Shown here piece by piece: positions 1-13,500 of a DNA stretch of 64,000 nucleotides. The DNA lies in NCBI GenBank assembly GCA_003344405.1, contig NOWV01000012.1, positions 682,001 through 746,000 on the forward strand. The letters are read 5' to 3'. Every line of letters begins with the position of its first letter. Positions within the stretch are counted from its first letter, which is position 1. Source of the DNA: Trichoplax sp. H2. Its lineage: Eukaryota > Placozoa > Uniplacotomia > Trichoplacea. Position numbers and translations under genes: made by a program. Below the pieces are notes generated by a model. The model did no database searches. It saw only the letters and a list, made by a program, of their open reading frames with translations, and was not told the origin of the DNA.

Positions 1-3000
1 TGGAGAATATCAAAGGATACATAAAATATTTTAATATTTTATAACAATAGACACTCAATTGACATATATTATTTATACGTCGATATATTTGCTTACAATA
101 ATATCAGATAAGGCAATTGCTGCTTCTATTGATGAATCGACAAAAACCATACTTTCAGACCGACGTATCGTAGTTAGCGGTTTAGTTTCATTACTGTTTG
201 TTATTATCAATAGATAATAATCCTGATCGCTATTAGAAGAATCAGGAGTATCTCTACTACAACACACATTCATTAATTTTGAAATGGCCCTAAAGAGATA
301 AGAATATGATAAGTGTCTTACATATTTCAGCAATAATCCAATTACTTAATAAACAGGCAGTAGAAGAATAATATAATTCTATCTTACTTCTTGTTTTTCA
401 CCATGCCAACAGGAGCAAATATCAGCATACCAGTTGTATGACGCGTTACAACTTGTACGTGACCAGTTTCGTATAATTTTTGAACAATGATATCGTGCTC
501 ATCTTGTATCTTGAACGTTGCAGCAATTTCTAAGTCCTAATTTATGAAATATGATTTAATTGAGCTAAGGAGTACAATTTAGTAAGTTTCAAATAATCTT
601 CATTACAGTATTGGATATACGCTTATCGGTAATAAGGAAAATGTATAGAGCGTTAATATGTTCTACATATAAAGGGTTATATGATAGATATAAAGTTTAT
701 TGTTTGAATTAGTTGTATAACGAAGTCATGTTGGCGCACCGTACATATTAGTAGGTACCTTTTTCAGCATTTTTGCGAAACTTAGAGCTTTATTTGCTTG
801 TTGTTTAGCTTGGTTGAATAAGTCTCTACAGTAGCGGCTTATATCATTGACTTTACGTCTAAAGAGTAAATAATATTTTCAATTCAGCTTCTTGATAAGA
901 AACACTTTGATAACGTACGTAAGATTACTAGAATTATAATAAATGAATTAATTAATTAAAATTGAAGTTTACCTTGATCCATCAGTTAAAACATTTTCTG
1001 CTGTATTATCTTCCACCTCCATGCAATACTCGTCTAGTTTAGCTTGTAAATAATCACCAGTCGTTTTAATCATACCAGCAGCAAGAGCACTATAAAATTG
1101 ATAAAATTGAATCTTTAGTATTTATGCGTACTGATACTCAATTAATGTTACGATATTTACCGACTATCGTTACGTAACAGTAACAATATTATATAACACA
1201 TGTAACGTTTTCGTGTTCAAATTGGATATATGAGCAATTAAAGTGAATGATATTGTTGTAGAATTACCAGAATCGCTTTGCGGCACCAACTTCACCATCT
1301 AGAATTGAGGATGAAATTTCCCTTAAAAAGGACCACTCTTCCTCAAGGACGTTGTTCATAGAATTGGAGGAAACAGTTTGCCATAGGCTTAACCAGTGAT
1401 GTAAATAATTGAAGTAGACCTGTAAAGGACATGATCAATTAAACGCTTTAATGTTAAATAAGTCTCTTATAAATCGGTCAGTGTAGAACCGAATATACGT
1501 ACTATCAACATTCGGGTTAAATGTAAGGTACTTATATAAAATAGGAAGTCAAAGATAAGTGAAATAAAGAAAATCATATGGATACCCTTTGCATGTCGTG
1601 AAGGTGTTCTTCAAATCCTGCGACATCCGAGTCGAAGATATCTTTATTAACTGAGTCGAAATCGACAAGAATAGCTTCGACAGATTCTTGATAGAAATTT
1701 TTTACTTTAAAGCATGCTAATAGAACTTGTTTACATTCCCGTAATAGCTAGAATATTACGAAAGAATAAATAAGATTCGATAAACAGATTTCTTTAAAGA
1801 TTTTAAAGTTTGAAAAGGTACTTTGAGTGAAAATCTAATAGGACAATTTTTAGGTTTAATTTCAATGGCAATATTAAGTTGCCAAAAAAGAATCTGGCGT
1901 TTTTAGAAAATTTAGCCGATTCCTTGCTTCCTTTCAATTATTATTAATTACCTGTTCAATACTAAAGGATGATGGTTCTGAACTCGGTAAATGCTCCAGC
2001 CTAATTCGTAAACATTCATGTAGAACGTCTAAAGGAATTTTAAGCAATGTAAGCACTGCACGACGAAATGTTGGTAATCCCATCTCTTGGAATTCGGAGC
2101 TCCACGCACCGTGTTCATAAATCAAGTGCCTCCTATTATCAATATTTGTATCTCCGCCAGAGAAAACGTTGGGTTTTTCTAACGCAAAACGGGCATTGTC
2201 GACAGTCATTTTTAAAAGAGTTTTCAAGCGATCTACCAAGCCGTCAACGCCCATTAGTTTGAGGCAGCGTTCAACAAATACCTTGTAGCAGGGGATATCG
2301 ATATTATCGTCATCTTGGGGATCAGTTAGGGTCGACTCAGACTGTTGTTCTTTATTTACATGGTTATCATCATGTGTGCATACTTCATTGACATCATCGT
2401 CGCTTTCTGGGTTTGATAAAACGATTGTAACATCAGGTATTTTTGCAGTCTCCTGGTTTAATTGAGAATCAAAACTTTGACTGCTCATTAGAAGGCTCCC
2501 ATTAGTAGATTCTGTAATAGATGAATTACCAGTATCGTTGTGATCGATGCCTCTGAATGCGGTTATGTCTATACTACAGGACCTTAGTCGTTCATCCGGA
2601 TCTAAATCAACCTTTTGGTAGTTACAAAATGTATCATTGCATTTAATATTTACACTTAATTCATTGGACATTAAGCAAAATTGCCTCGATAGATTTTGTA
2701 CCATATTGAGCCATAAAGTTAAAGTATTAATCCTTTCTTGTAATTTAACGTTACGAAATCTAGCTTCGCTCCTTGCTAGAGATTTTAAATTAGGGTATAA
2801 TCTTTCAAGCCGATCTAATCGTTTCATAATTGATATAACTCGTTCTGCATATTCTTTATCAATAGCCATGACAGATAAATCACCAAAATTCCACGCTGTA
2901 GTAGTATACTTTTCCTCCTGATTTAACCAATGGGCTAAGTAGTCCTTTTCTACTTCATCGATGCTAGATTCTTCCAATTGTTCATCTTCGGGGTTACTAA

Positions 3001-5964
3001 AGTCATCTATCTGAAAGCCCATATCATCTTCTTTGTCGTCATTTTCTGTCGTTATTGACACATCAACTAAGGTTGAACTAGATTGATTGGGCGAAGAATC
3101 GCGATAACTATCGGTAAGTGAGTTTATACTATTGTAGGTACTATCGCCATTATTATCACTATCTATTGGATTATTATGGGATTTTTGATTAAAATTTAAT
3201 TGCATAATTTCATCAAGGATATTGCAGTATTCTCGTCGTTGTTTTTGCAAGTATTTCTCGAATTCATCAATATCACGATCGGCTAATCTTGATCGAATTT
3301 CTAACCATAATGCATTCTGATAGTCTTCCCTCCATCTATCAGTGGGTTCATAGGTATTATCGGATATACTTAGGGATAAATCTACTGATTCCTTTTGCTT
3401 ATGATATGATGAACCTAAATTAATTTTCTTTATAAGAGAGGAATAGAAATCTTTCCTATGTTGAGCACAGTCAGGCTTTAGTAATGAATCGCTTGAGAGA
3501 CCATCGGAGTGGGGAGATGAACATGGTGACTCTTCAACTGAATTTAGTCTATTAAAGCTTTTAAATTCATGAGACATTGCTCTAATTAATGATGATTGAG
3601 TGACTGTTGGTGAGAATTGTTCTGGAGATGCAGTAAAAAAGTTTTCTTTTGTTTTTCTATCATACTGTCTAGATTTTTGGTTGTTTATTTTTCTGGCTTT
3701 ATGAAGAGCAGGAAATACACCATTTGTTCCATCCTGTTGGTTGGCCTATTGTATCGATAAGTACAATCAATGAGGTCAAGGTAGATTCAGATGTATTAGT
3801 CAGTGTCATAATGTGAAGAGCTTTTGTACAAAGTTTACTATACATATATACTGTAGAACTGTATTATGAATGACCGATAGTACTGTAGTGGCGTTTATTG
3901 TTAAAGCACATAGCGAATTTTAGATATACAGTACTAAATGTACAGCAAGCATATAAGTATTTAGGATAAATGATTCAATTCTGCAGGACTAGCATGAAAT
4001 AGCAATAGTATAAGGATAAGTGGTATCCCATTTGATAAGGTCAATTAGCATAACTTTTAAAATGGAAGAAGCTATCCGCTTTGAAATTATAAAACGTATA
4101 GACCATCTATCATTAATCTTTTAGCGTTATCGATTACTTTTATCCAATTTTCTATAGCCGTGTTGAATTAATTTTTATTGTATTGAAAAATTACCCCAAA
4201 AATTAAGTTAAGGCTTATGCAATAGTAGCTCTTACGCGATAGATTCATGAATTATTTATCTATCATTCGCTTTTTAGTCGCTACTACATAAAGATAATGT
4301 CATCTATTTTAGTAATAATTATAGCAATTTAAAGATAGATGTGAGAGTAGATGAATTACATTAATACTGTAATGTCAGAATCAATGGAAAAGATTACACG
4401 TTTATTAAAATTGCCTCAGGGACCTGTATTATGAATACTGTAAATGTACAAGTTAAGGTCAATACCTGAAATTGGACAATCCTAGAATTGACCAATGCAC
4501 TAGAACGTACTTTATTTTGATAATTTAAATGATTGACAATAGTAGAACTAGTAAGTAATCTTTTAGTTGAGGATTCTAGCTTGAGGGTGAAATCATTTCA
4601 GGAATGTCTACGATTATTTCCAATAAGCCAAGTAAATGTGCATTTACTAGCAGTGGATAATGTATCATGCGCCTTTATATTGTTTAACCGTGATAGACGT
4701 ATTATTACCACATGTATATATATTCATTTCATAATAATACAGTAGTGATATTGCATACTAATCTATAATTTACAATAGTGGCAAAGATAACATAATTACA
4801 GTATCCAGGGTATATTTGATCAAGATACAACGAATTGATTGTTTAATTGTATTCAAAATTCAAAACGACTTTGGAAGGTGCAACGATAAGTTATCGAAGT
4901 GTTGAGCAGCAGCGTCTAAGCTGGGAACGATAGTACTGTACTGTACAGTACAGTACTACAAGTGTTCATATAAAATGGATACGCTATAAAACTGATGTAA
5001 TGCTACTACGTACAGTAGAGTAGTTCCATTATACAGTAGTGTAAGAATAGTAATAATTTCAATTGTATAGGCGTTGGAGTGAACATACTCACAAGCGTAA
5101 ACAGAGTACTGAGCTGAGTAAGAAAGCTAAGGTAAAAAGTATAAATATAGCTACTAAAACGGTGAAATAAGACCAAATTCTTTAGCAGAATCATAACACA
5201 ATTGATGCCATTAATCAACTTTATTTGTAAAGAAACGATTATCTTGTTTACACAATAAGTCGTGGAAGTGGAAAGCCGTCCAAATGTATTATTTATACTG
5301 TACTGTATATTGTGGCCAACTAGAATTTAGAATTTATTGGGGTACTCATGGCGAACAAAATTAAAAGATTGATGTACGTACAGTACGTCGTACAGTAGGT
5401 GTATGATAGTGATGAGATGTACTGCAGTATTAATCTGCTAACCCATGGCACAATTTGCTCTCGTAGCAGTTTATCTGTTTGAAGTTTTGAACTTTTTCAT
5501 GAAGCATCCTGGAGCAAGTACGTTAGACTAGCATTAATTGATTGTACGTCTATCACATTCCACCATGTCTAAATGTACGTATTGTTTTTACTTACAGGGA
5601 TTATTTGGCGTGCAGCGCTGCGTGGATGATTGCGTTGATTTTCTTGGTATTTTTCGTTGGTTAAATTTTTATGGTTGATATTTTTACTACTCGAATCTTC
5701 TTTATAACGCAATTTTTCACGTTTACCAATTCGTGTTTTAGCTCTTGCCACTCGAGAATCATACGGAGGGGTCACGCCATAAGCTGGAAATTCCAAGGAG
5801 TCACTATCAGTAATATCGTCATTGTCCAAATCGTAACTATCTACGCTACCAGAACCAAATGAGCCACTATCCAGTAAAGGATTATAATCTTCAGGTGGTG
5901 ACACCGAAGCTACTTCAGATCCATGAGCACTATTTTGCCTATTGACTGATTTTTCAAAAGACAT
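1..5964 (-). CDS. MAP3K4: MAP3K4 (MEKK4/MTK1) orthologue, 5' part, partial at left edge
   Basis: Stress-activated MAP kinase kinase kinase of the p38/JNK pathway. Exons read on the minus strand: about 5596-5964 (ATG at 5964), 1952-3745, 1586-1747, 1268-1419, 973-1089, 759-858, 388-536 and 96-289, each with GT-AG borders and consistent phase. The large exon carries the conserved N-terminal helical region (ALWLEI near 3310, LCLWLN-like LTLWLNMV near 2710, VLHECLRIRLE near 2010). Later exons match the family at RECKQVL, VLEEEWSFLREI and KALSFAKMLKK. The N-terminal exon is low-complexity, rich in Ser and Asp, as in relatives. The kinase domain and C-terminus lie outside the window to the left. 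Family knowledge: the N-terminal half holds autoinhibitory and GADD45-binding regions; I cannot place those exactly here. It shares a head-to-head interval with ASCC3. Identity is confident, first-exon assignment somewhat less so. Confidence 0.88.
3746..5595 (-). other. MAP3K4 intron 1
   Basis: An 1.85 kb intron, long for this locus. It is AT-rich, with no exon that I can support. It contains GTAC-type palindrome clusters at 4933-4962 and 5376-5398 like those of the upstream interval, so it may hold regulatory sequence close to the gene's 5' end. Confidence 0.6.
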
Positions 5965-6409
5965 AATCTTTGACGTTTTGCAATAAAATGGATGAAAAGT
6001 TTGAAAGTTAAAATGGATTGACAATTGAAAAAGAAAGGAGAAAAATCAATACGTGTCCAATGATTGCAATAGCAGCCAATTGAATAACGAGCTAAAATGG
6101 TTTGAAAAGGCAGATTAGGAGTACTGTACTTTGCTGTCAAACCGTACTACTCGATTGTAGGTGAAATGACGATGAAATGGTCAATAAAGTTCATGGCCAG
6201 TAGTGGATTATCATCTTTCTGTTGGATTCATTGAATTCAAATATCCATAAATGATTGCAGTGATGGTTGGACGGCTTGCACAGGGAATTCCACCGCTAGT
6301 CTTTTCGATTTTCACAGGCGAAAGAGTTTGTTGTTCCGTTTGCAAGCTTAGCCACAGCCTTGTGCCACAGTCCAGCCGTACGGTATGATGTCACTCAGCG
6401 GTACAGTGT

Positions 6410-7320
6410 ACAGTAGATGATACTGTACAGTATGCAGAATGAAAGAACGTTTTCTAGCTTCAGCCTGTACAGTACAGTATGGAACTGTCACGTGTCCAGG
6501 TGATGTACAGTACAGTACAGTACAGTACTGTACAGTACAGCAGGTCAATCGCTGAGTTTACCATCGCATACAGTACAATATACTGTAAAATGCAGTACTA
6601 TGTACTGTACTATAAAGGTCAAAACCCACAATACCCTGTACTGTACGCCAGTACGTAGCTTCAGCCTACGTACTGTACTGTACTGTACAGTACAGTATAA
6701 GGAATTGTCACGTGTCCAAGTGGTGTACTGTACGATACTGCTCCCGTTTAGACGGTACAGTACAGTATGAACACTGCAGTAAAGTGTACTGTAAAATGCA
6801 GTACTATGTACTGTACTGTCGAGGTCAAAACGTCAAAACCCACAATACCTTGCACTACTGTGCACAGGACAGTACCGTATTGTACGCCTACTGTACTGTA
6901 CTGTACAGTACAGTACAGTACTGTAGAATGAAAGAAAGTTTTATAGCTTCAGCCTGTATGGAACTGTCACGTGTCCAGGTGGTGTGTACTCTACAGTGTA
7001 CAGTACGGGCAGTACAGCAGTCAGGTCTAACAGCAGGTCAATCGCTGAGTTTACCCTCGTGTACAGTGTACTGTACTGTAACAATCAATTCGTTACACTG
7101 TACTGCATTTGACAAGCTTTTACGGAATGCACGAATTACGCAGGCGCATTCCGCCAGAAGCTGAAGTGCGCATCCGCGTTCCGTTCCATTCCGTAGTTTA
7201 CTGGGCACCGTGCAAACCCACAATACCCTGCACTGTACTGTACAGTATTCTACTGTATAGTACAGTACTGTACTGTACTGTACTGTACTCGACTGGTCCA
7301 AACCCACAATACCCTGCACT
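6410..7320. repeat. Imperfect tandem repeats with E-box and GTAC palindromes
   Basis: About three to four diverged copies of a 220-260 bp unit. Marker words recur in order: GTCACGTGTCCAGGTGGTG near 6487, 6706 and 6965 (contains the E-box CACGTG); AACCCACAATACCCTGCAC near 6620, 6838, 7213 and 7300; GGTCAATCGCTGAGTTTACC near 6543 and 7036; TAGCTTCAGCCTGTA near 6455 and 6945. The spacers between these words are runs of alternating TACTG and TACAG. Confidence 0.75.
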
Positions 7321-7355
7321 ACAGTATACAGTACACTGTACACTGTACACTGTAG

Positions 7356-7363
7356 TGACGTCA
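7356..7363. promoter_or_regulatory. CRE palindrome TGACGTCA upstream of ASCC3
   Basis: Exact 8-bp CREB/ATF consensus, about 220 bp upstream of the ASCC3 start codon and in a GC-richer patch. Binding is inferred from the consensus only. Confidence 0.5.
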
Positions 7364-7585
7364 CCATTCTCGACTCCCCCTCCAGGGTGAGTGACATCAT
7401 TTCCTAATTTGGGAAAATTGCTGACTACAGACAGAAGGACTGACTCTATGGATGCACATTCAGCACTTTTACACTTATAAAGCTCCAGTTCAAGGTACAG
7501 CCCTGTACATTGTACTGGATAGTGTAGTCTGCTACTGACAGCAAAGAAACTTTCTTTCATTGCTAATAACAACGCTGCTTTGCCA

Positions 7586-10500
7586 ATGGCCGATTTACAA
7601 CTACCTCGATTTACTCAATCTTTACGTACATTCTCCAAAGTGGTCGATCCAACAGCTCATCATGGTCATCATGCCAGCGTTAGTCTTCAACAGAAACGTC
7701 AAGGTAAAAATAACATTACCAATGCGATCACCTGGAAGCAATTGAATCAGTTAGGCCAATCTTTACCGGACAAGCTAGAGAAAGAGGTAGGTACAGTATC
7801 AAAAATGATATATCATTAGCATGCAGTCTGATATACAGGACATCAAGATAAATAATAAATCCAAAGTTGACACAGTCAGTTACAATAGGATGTGTAGAGG
7901 ATTCAAATTGAACTAGGACACCATCTTGCCATGTGAATGGACTTACCACATTATATTCTACTGTACAAGTCTACAGTACAACTGTACATGTTGGAACAAC
8001 GTGTGAAAATGCCAGCTAATTTCTACTTCAAAACATTCTCAACTTCAATTGATTCTCCGTCCATTTTTCCTTTAGGTTGCACCATTATTAAAGCAGTTGC
8101 TTTCTTGTGCCAATGATCTTGGTAAGTGCTAACTTCATCAAAGTATCATTATTTCACTATTGCAATTGTCCCCATTTTTCCGTCTTGTTATCATCAATCA
8201 ATCAATGCTTCTTTTGCATTGATCGTATGCGCAGAACAGCCATTCTACTGTGCAGTAGCGATCATGAATTTATTGTTGAAATCAAAATAGGCTAATTGGC
8301 AATGATGTATTGTACGTACACTATACAGTACCACCAAAGCATATATACAGAATATCTGCTTGATATGTAAAACTACTTTATACCTTGAGCTAAAACAAGA
8401 TTATACGAGCAACAGTATAATAGTATTTGGAGTCAACCCAATCTACTATATTGTACAACAGTAGCTTTCAAAGAGTTGCAGTCGTCAAACTATTACTGTA
8501 TGTAGCTTGAAGTGATCCTGTCTTGCAATGACAGTATAATGCCACCAATACTCTTGTAGTCATGCATTGAACAAATATTTATTTCAGCAAGTAGTCACTA
8601 CTATCGCTACAAAGGCTAGAAGAAGACCTATTTTATTGTTATACAACAAAACTGCTTGATAGACGTTATTATACATCAAGCAACCAGTGCTACATCAAGT
8701 ATTGCGGTAGTAATACTACTATTGACTGGCAAATCTTGTACTCTCATGTATTGATCACTTCTTACCATGCTTACAACGATGTTATCGTCAACTTTCTATA
8801 CTAACCTGTATTATACTGAGCAAGTTGCGTTATATCATCTTCGATGTCTACAATAAACTTTTACTCTAATATCAACTCATTACTGTATATAACTGCATGT
8901 TGCCGAGAAATTGTACGGACATGCTAAACTACGATCATTGAAAAGCATCATAGTTATACTGTATAGCTAGCTAACTAGCCCTATCTGTGGCGTTGATTCC
9001 TCACCTACCGGTTATCTCAAAAATTGGGACTTGCCTTCCATCATTGGCAAACTGATACTTTTGTTTCCTTTTTGCTATCCTAAATACGATACAGTATAAG
9101 TATTACATGCCGGTACAATCAGTGTCTAGCATGACTTTTTATACTACAACTCTAATGATTATAATGATAGCGATCAAGTCTTCACATTCTAACGATGCTC
9201 GCAATTGTAGTGTAAAGGTAGCAGGCGATATTGACTCGGATGCGATTCTTGATCTATTTATAGCCTGTAATGAACTTGGAGAAGGAGCTAGCGCTGCTAC
9301 CGCAGCCTTCCTCTTTGAGACGTTAATCGATAGTCAACAAGTGGGCCGCCATGAAAGTGAGACGATACGTCGAGTTGTTGGCCCATTTCCTCAATCGTCT
9401 GCTAGTCAAGCCTGTAAAATTGTTCAACAACTTGTACATTTGATACCTGACCAACAAATGGACAAATTCAGAAATTTAAATAAGCCACTTTCGCAAAATC
9501 AAAATAATCCAATTGAATTTGGTAAAGGCATTAAGTTCACTTTTGCTGATTTAGATCAAGTGGATTATACTTCAAATGAAGGTAAGTAAACCTTGATGTC
9601 AGTTATAATCATCCTGAACGTAAAAAATATCTGTAAAATTCATTTCAATTTCGTTAATACATTCTAATTATCTTAAAATAATATATCGATCTTGTTATTG
9701 GTATTGATTGAATTAGATTTGATCAAGATCATGACATTCCCTAGTACCGAAAATGATTTTCAGTTCGATATCGGTTACAAATCACCTCAGCAGGAATCAA
9801 CGAAAATCCAGCAGAAAGATACGACAGAGGAACCTATTGCATTACAGGGATTATGTAATCAGTATTTAAAGGATAAAGTAAAGGATGGATGGAAATTAGA
9901 AGATATTTGTAGCGTATTATTAGATATCCTACAATCGCCTAGAAGTAATGAAGACATTCAGTGCGAGGTAGTAAACTAATGGCGATGGTAAATTCACCGC
10001 CTATTCGTCATATATATTGGTAGTATAATTTTATAACCTTTACCAGATAAATACCATTAACAAAAGATCTTATATTCTTTTAGCTTTGTGATATACTAGG
10101 ATTGGACAAATTAGAATTTGCAATGCTATTATTAGAGAAGAGAACTGATTTAGTCCAATCGGCTAAGACGATAGATATGAGTAGAGGTAAAGCGATTTTT
10201 TGGTATGCTATTATAATATGTGAACTAGATCTGCTACGATGTTGATAGATTAACATTAGGGCAATGCACCTTTATGCTTTGTCGTATAAACTTTTAAAAA
10301 CAATTTCGTTCTTAAATACGCATTGCATGAGTACATGATTCTATTCTATTTATTGACAACGTCCATTGTAAGTAAAATGTACGTATTCGCCTGATTCTAG
10401 ACTGTTATCAAAAGAATAACGCTAATAGTCGATCGGATAGAAAGCCTGTTGTTGCCTCTCAAATAACTGTTCAGGTAGATTCACAAATTTGAGCTGATAC

Positions 10501-13500
10501 AAAGTCAAAACAGATAGTTTTAAATTTAGACTAATTAATCCAATGGCTTAAGGAATTTAATACGTGTTACTTCCTTTATAACTAGTCTGCATACGAGAAG
10601 CAATTAGCCAAAGTAATACAAAAAGAAGATCGCAAACTGAATCGAAACACTACACACAATCCGTCCAATGCTGATAATGATTTTATGGAATTTGATCCAG
10701 AATTTCTCCGGCAACAAAGGCTAGTCCAACCTTCAAGATACTTTTATACTTTAAGATTTGCGTTTATCATTTTATTTATATTTAAGAATATTCTCAACAT
10801 TCATTAATCAAGGCATCATTTTAGATGTTGTTAAAACAAGGGTATCAATAGCTTAAAATACTAATGATGTCCTTTGATTCTACAGAGAAATTCAATTGCA
10901 AGCTGCCAGTAGAAAATCGATATTGAGTCGATCTAGTGCGGCAGCTTCACGAAGGATAAAATATCCATACGTTTTTGATTCAATGTATGAAGCTCAGCAA
11001 ACATCTGCATTTTTAGCTAATGTTAAGGTACTACAATTTATTAGCTAAATATCAAGTGTATTTTTAAATGAACTACAAAGTCGAAATTTGTTTGTACTAG
11101 GTGGCGTTACCAACAAATGCCAAGAGATCGTCCGATCAGTTATGCGAATCGGTCACGTTACCGTTTTCTGCTCCTGCACCACCTATGGAATGGGAAAGGA
11201 AAGTGCCTATAACAGCACTAGATGAAGTACTGTTCAAACCAATACTACATGATTGATCTTATTGTATAGATAGCAGAAATTTTTATTTTTTCTAATTAAT
11301 TTATTGCAATTTAGATAGCGCAAATGGCATTTACTGGTACAAAGTATCTGAATAGAATTCAGTCAATAGTTTACGAGAACGCTTATAATTCAAATGAAAA
11401 TTTACTAATTTGCGCTCCAACTGGTGCTGGAAAAACTAATGTCGCCATGTTGACTATAATTAGAGAAATTCGCCAGCATATTTATAGTGGTGTTATTAAA
11501 AAGGATGAATTCAAGGTATGCATATATATATATATATATATCTAATAAAAAAAACTAGTGTGAAATAATTTAATACTGTTAAATTATTGGGTTAGATTAT
11601 TTACGTTGCTCCTATGAAAGCATTAGCTGCGGAAGTAGTGAGAAATTTTAGTAGTAGATTATCACCGCTTGGAATTAACGTTAGAGAGTTTACCGGGGAT
11701 ATGTCATTAACGAAACAAGAACTAGCGGCTACTCAGGTAAGTAAGAAATGATATTATGGCATAACGTTAGCCTTATAATACATTAAATGTAATACCATGG
11801 AGATTTTTACTGAACTTTATCCATTGAATTTAATAGATTTGTTGATTTTAACTTTAAAGTAATACTTGTCATTCGTCTATTGAAATTTAAAACTAGTTAT
11901 TAATTTTCCCCTTAGATGATAGTAACAACGCCAGAAAAATGGGATGTAGTCACTAGGAAAAATACTAGTGACTTTGTTCTTGTGCATAAAGTAAATTTAA
12001 TAATACTTGATGAGGTACACTTATTATATAACGATCGTGGAGCTGTAATTGAAAGTATAGTTGCTCGAACACTGCGACAGGTAAATATTACTATACAAGA
12101 TGCAGTGTCGAATTTATTGTCAATATTATAGAAAATATCTTGATCACAAACTTAAAGCGTTAATATGGAATAATGTACTGCAGGTTGAAGCCACGCAAAG
12201 GATGATTCGTATCGTTGGTCTTTCTGCAACATTACCAAACTATGAAGATGTTGCTTTGTTTTTACGTGTTAATCCTCATAGTGGATTATACTTTTTCGAT
12301 AATCGCTTTCGTCCTGTGCCATTAACTCAGCATTTTATTGGAATTAAATCAACAAACTATATACGACAAGCGGAAGATATGAATACCGTGTGCTATGACA
12401 GAGTACTTAAATATTTAAAGGATGATAAGCAGGTAAGGGAAATTAACTTTTACGGAAAAAGTCGAAAAATTTTAAAAATTAATTAATGAATTATCTTTCG
12501 TTTACTTCTTAGGTTATGGTATTTGTTCATGCACGTAATGCAACCGTTAGAACTGCTAGAGCTCTGCATGATATTGCTTCAAATGGAAATGAATTGTCGT
12601 ACTTTATACCTGAAAGAGATGTTGATTATGGAAGATCAGAAAAACAGGTAACTCAATGTTATTATTGTATTACGCGTTATAATAATAATACTTATTATAG
12701 TAATTGTATTAATTGATTAAATGACTTCTTATAGGTTATGAAATCTCGCAATAAGGAACTACGTGATTTATTTTTGGGTGGTTTTGGAATTCATCATGCG
12801 GGTATGCTCAGACAAGATCGTAATTTGGTTGAAAAGCTATTTTTAAACGGACACATTAGGGTATTGGTTTGCACAGCTACTCTTGCTTGGGGTATTAATT
12901 TACCAGCTCATGCTGTCATTATCAAGGTAGTGTAAAATTGATTGGTTTTGAAATTATTATATTATAACAATAAGACGATTTATATTTAAAGCGTATTGAA
13001 GCATAACCTTTTCAAATAATCTTACATTATTATTATTCATATATAGGGTACGCAAGTTTACGATTCCGGTAAGGGATCTTTCGTTGACCTTGATGTCTTG
13101 GATGTCCTTCAGATATTTGGTAGAGCTGGTAGGCCGCAATTCGATAATCATGGCGAGGGAACAATTATTACAACACATGATAAACTTGCCCATTATTTAT
13201 CGGTTATAACACGGCAAAGACCGATTGAAAGCGAATTTGAAAAGGGCTTGTTGGATAATTTAAATGCAGAAGTATGTAATATTTTCAATACTGATTTAGG
13301 TAGCATCAGTAGATAATATAATCTTACTTGATCTAGAGATTTCTTAAAGCATTTTATATCATATTATCTATTGATTGATTGGAATCATGGTAGATTGCTT
13401 TAGGTACAGTGACCACAGTTGAAGAAGCAGTAAAGTGGCTAAGTTATACGTATTTATATATACGGATGGTACGAAATCCTTTAGCTTATGGTCTGTCTTA

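Larger units (their letters stand above)
5965..7585. promoter_or_regulatory. Head-to-head MAP3K4/ASCC3 promoter interval
   Basis: The two genes are transcribed away from each other with about 1.6 kb between start codons, so both promoters should lie here. The stretch from about 6410 to 7355 is dominated by overlapping TACTGTAC and GTACAGTA words and by imperfect direct repeats. Near ASCC3 there is a perfect CRE palindrome, TGACGTCA at 7356-7363, and a near-match TGACATCA at about 7391. Open frames that cross the repeats on both strands are low-complexity by-products, not genes. No TATA box or initiator was assigned. Confidence 0.6.

Noticed and set aside
6348-7572. Several overlapping open frames on both strands rich in Cys, Tyr, Thr and Val
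   Set aside because: They are translations of the TACTG/TACAG palindromes; overlapping frames on both strands show the same bias and none resembles a known protein.
9107-9263. Hydrophobic N-terminal start (signal-peptide-like) upstream of an ASCC3 exon
   Set aside because: Phase and gap-free alignment with vertebrate ASCC3 place the exon start at 9264 after TTTATAG; the upstream frame is intron.
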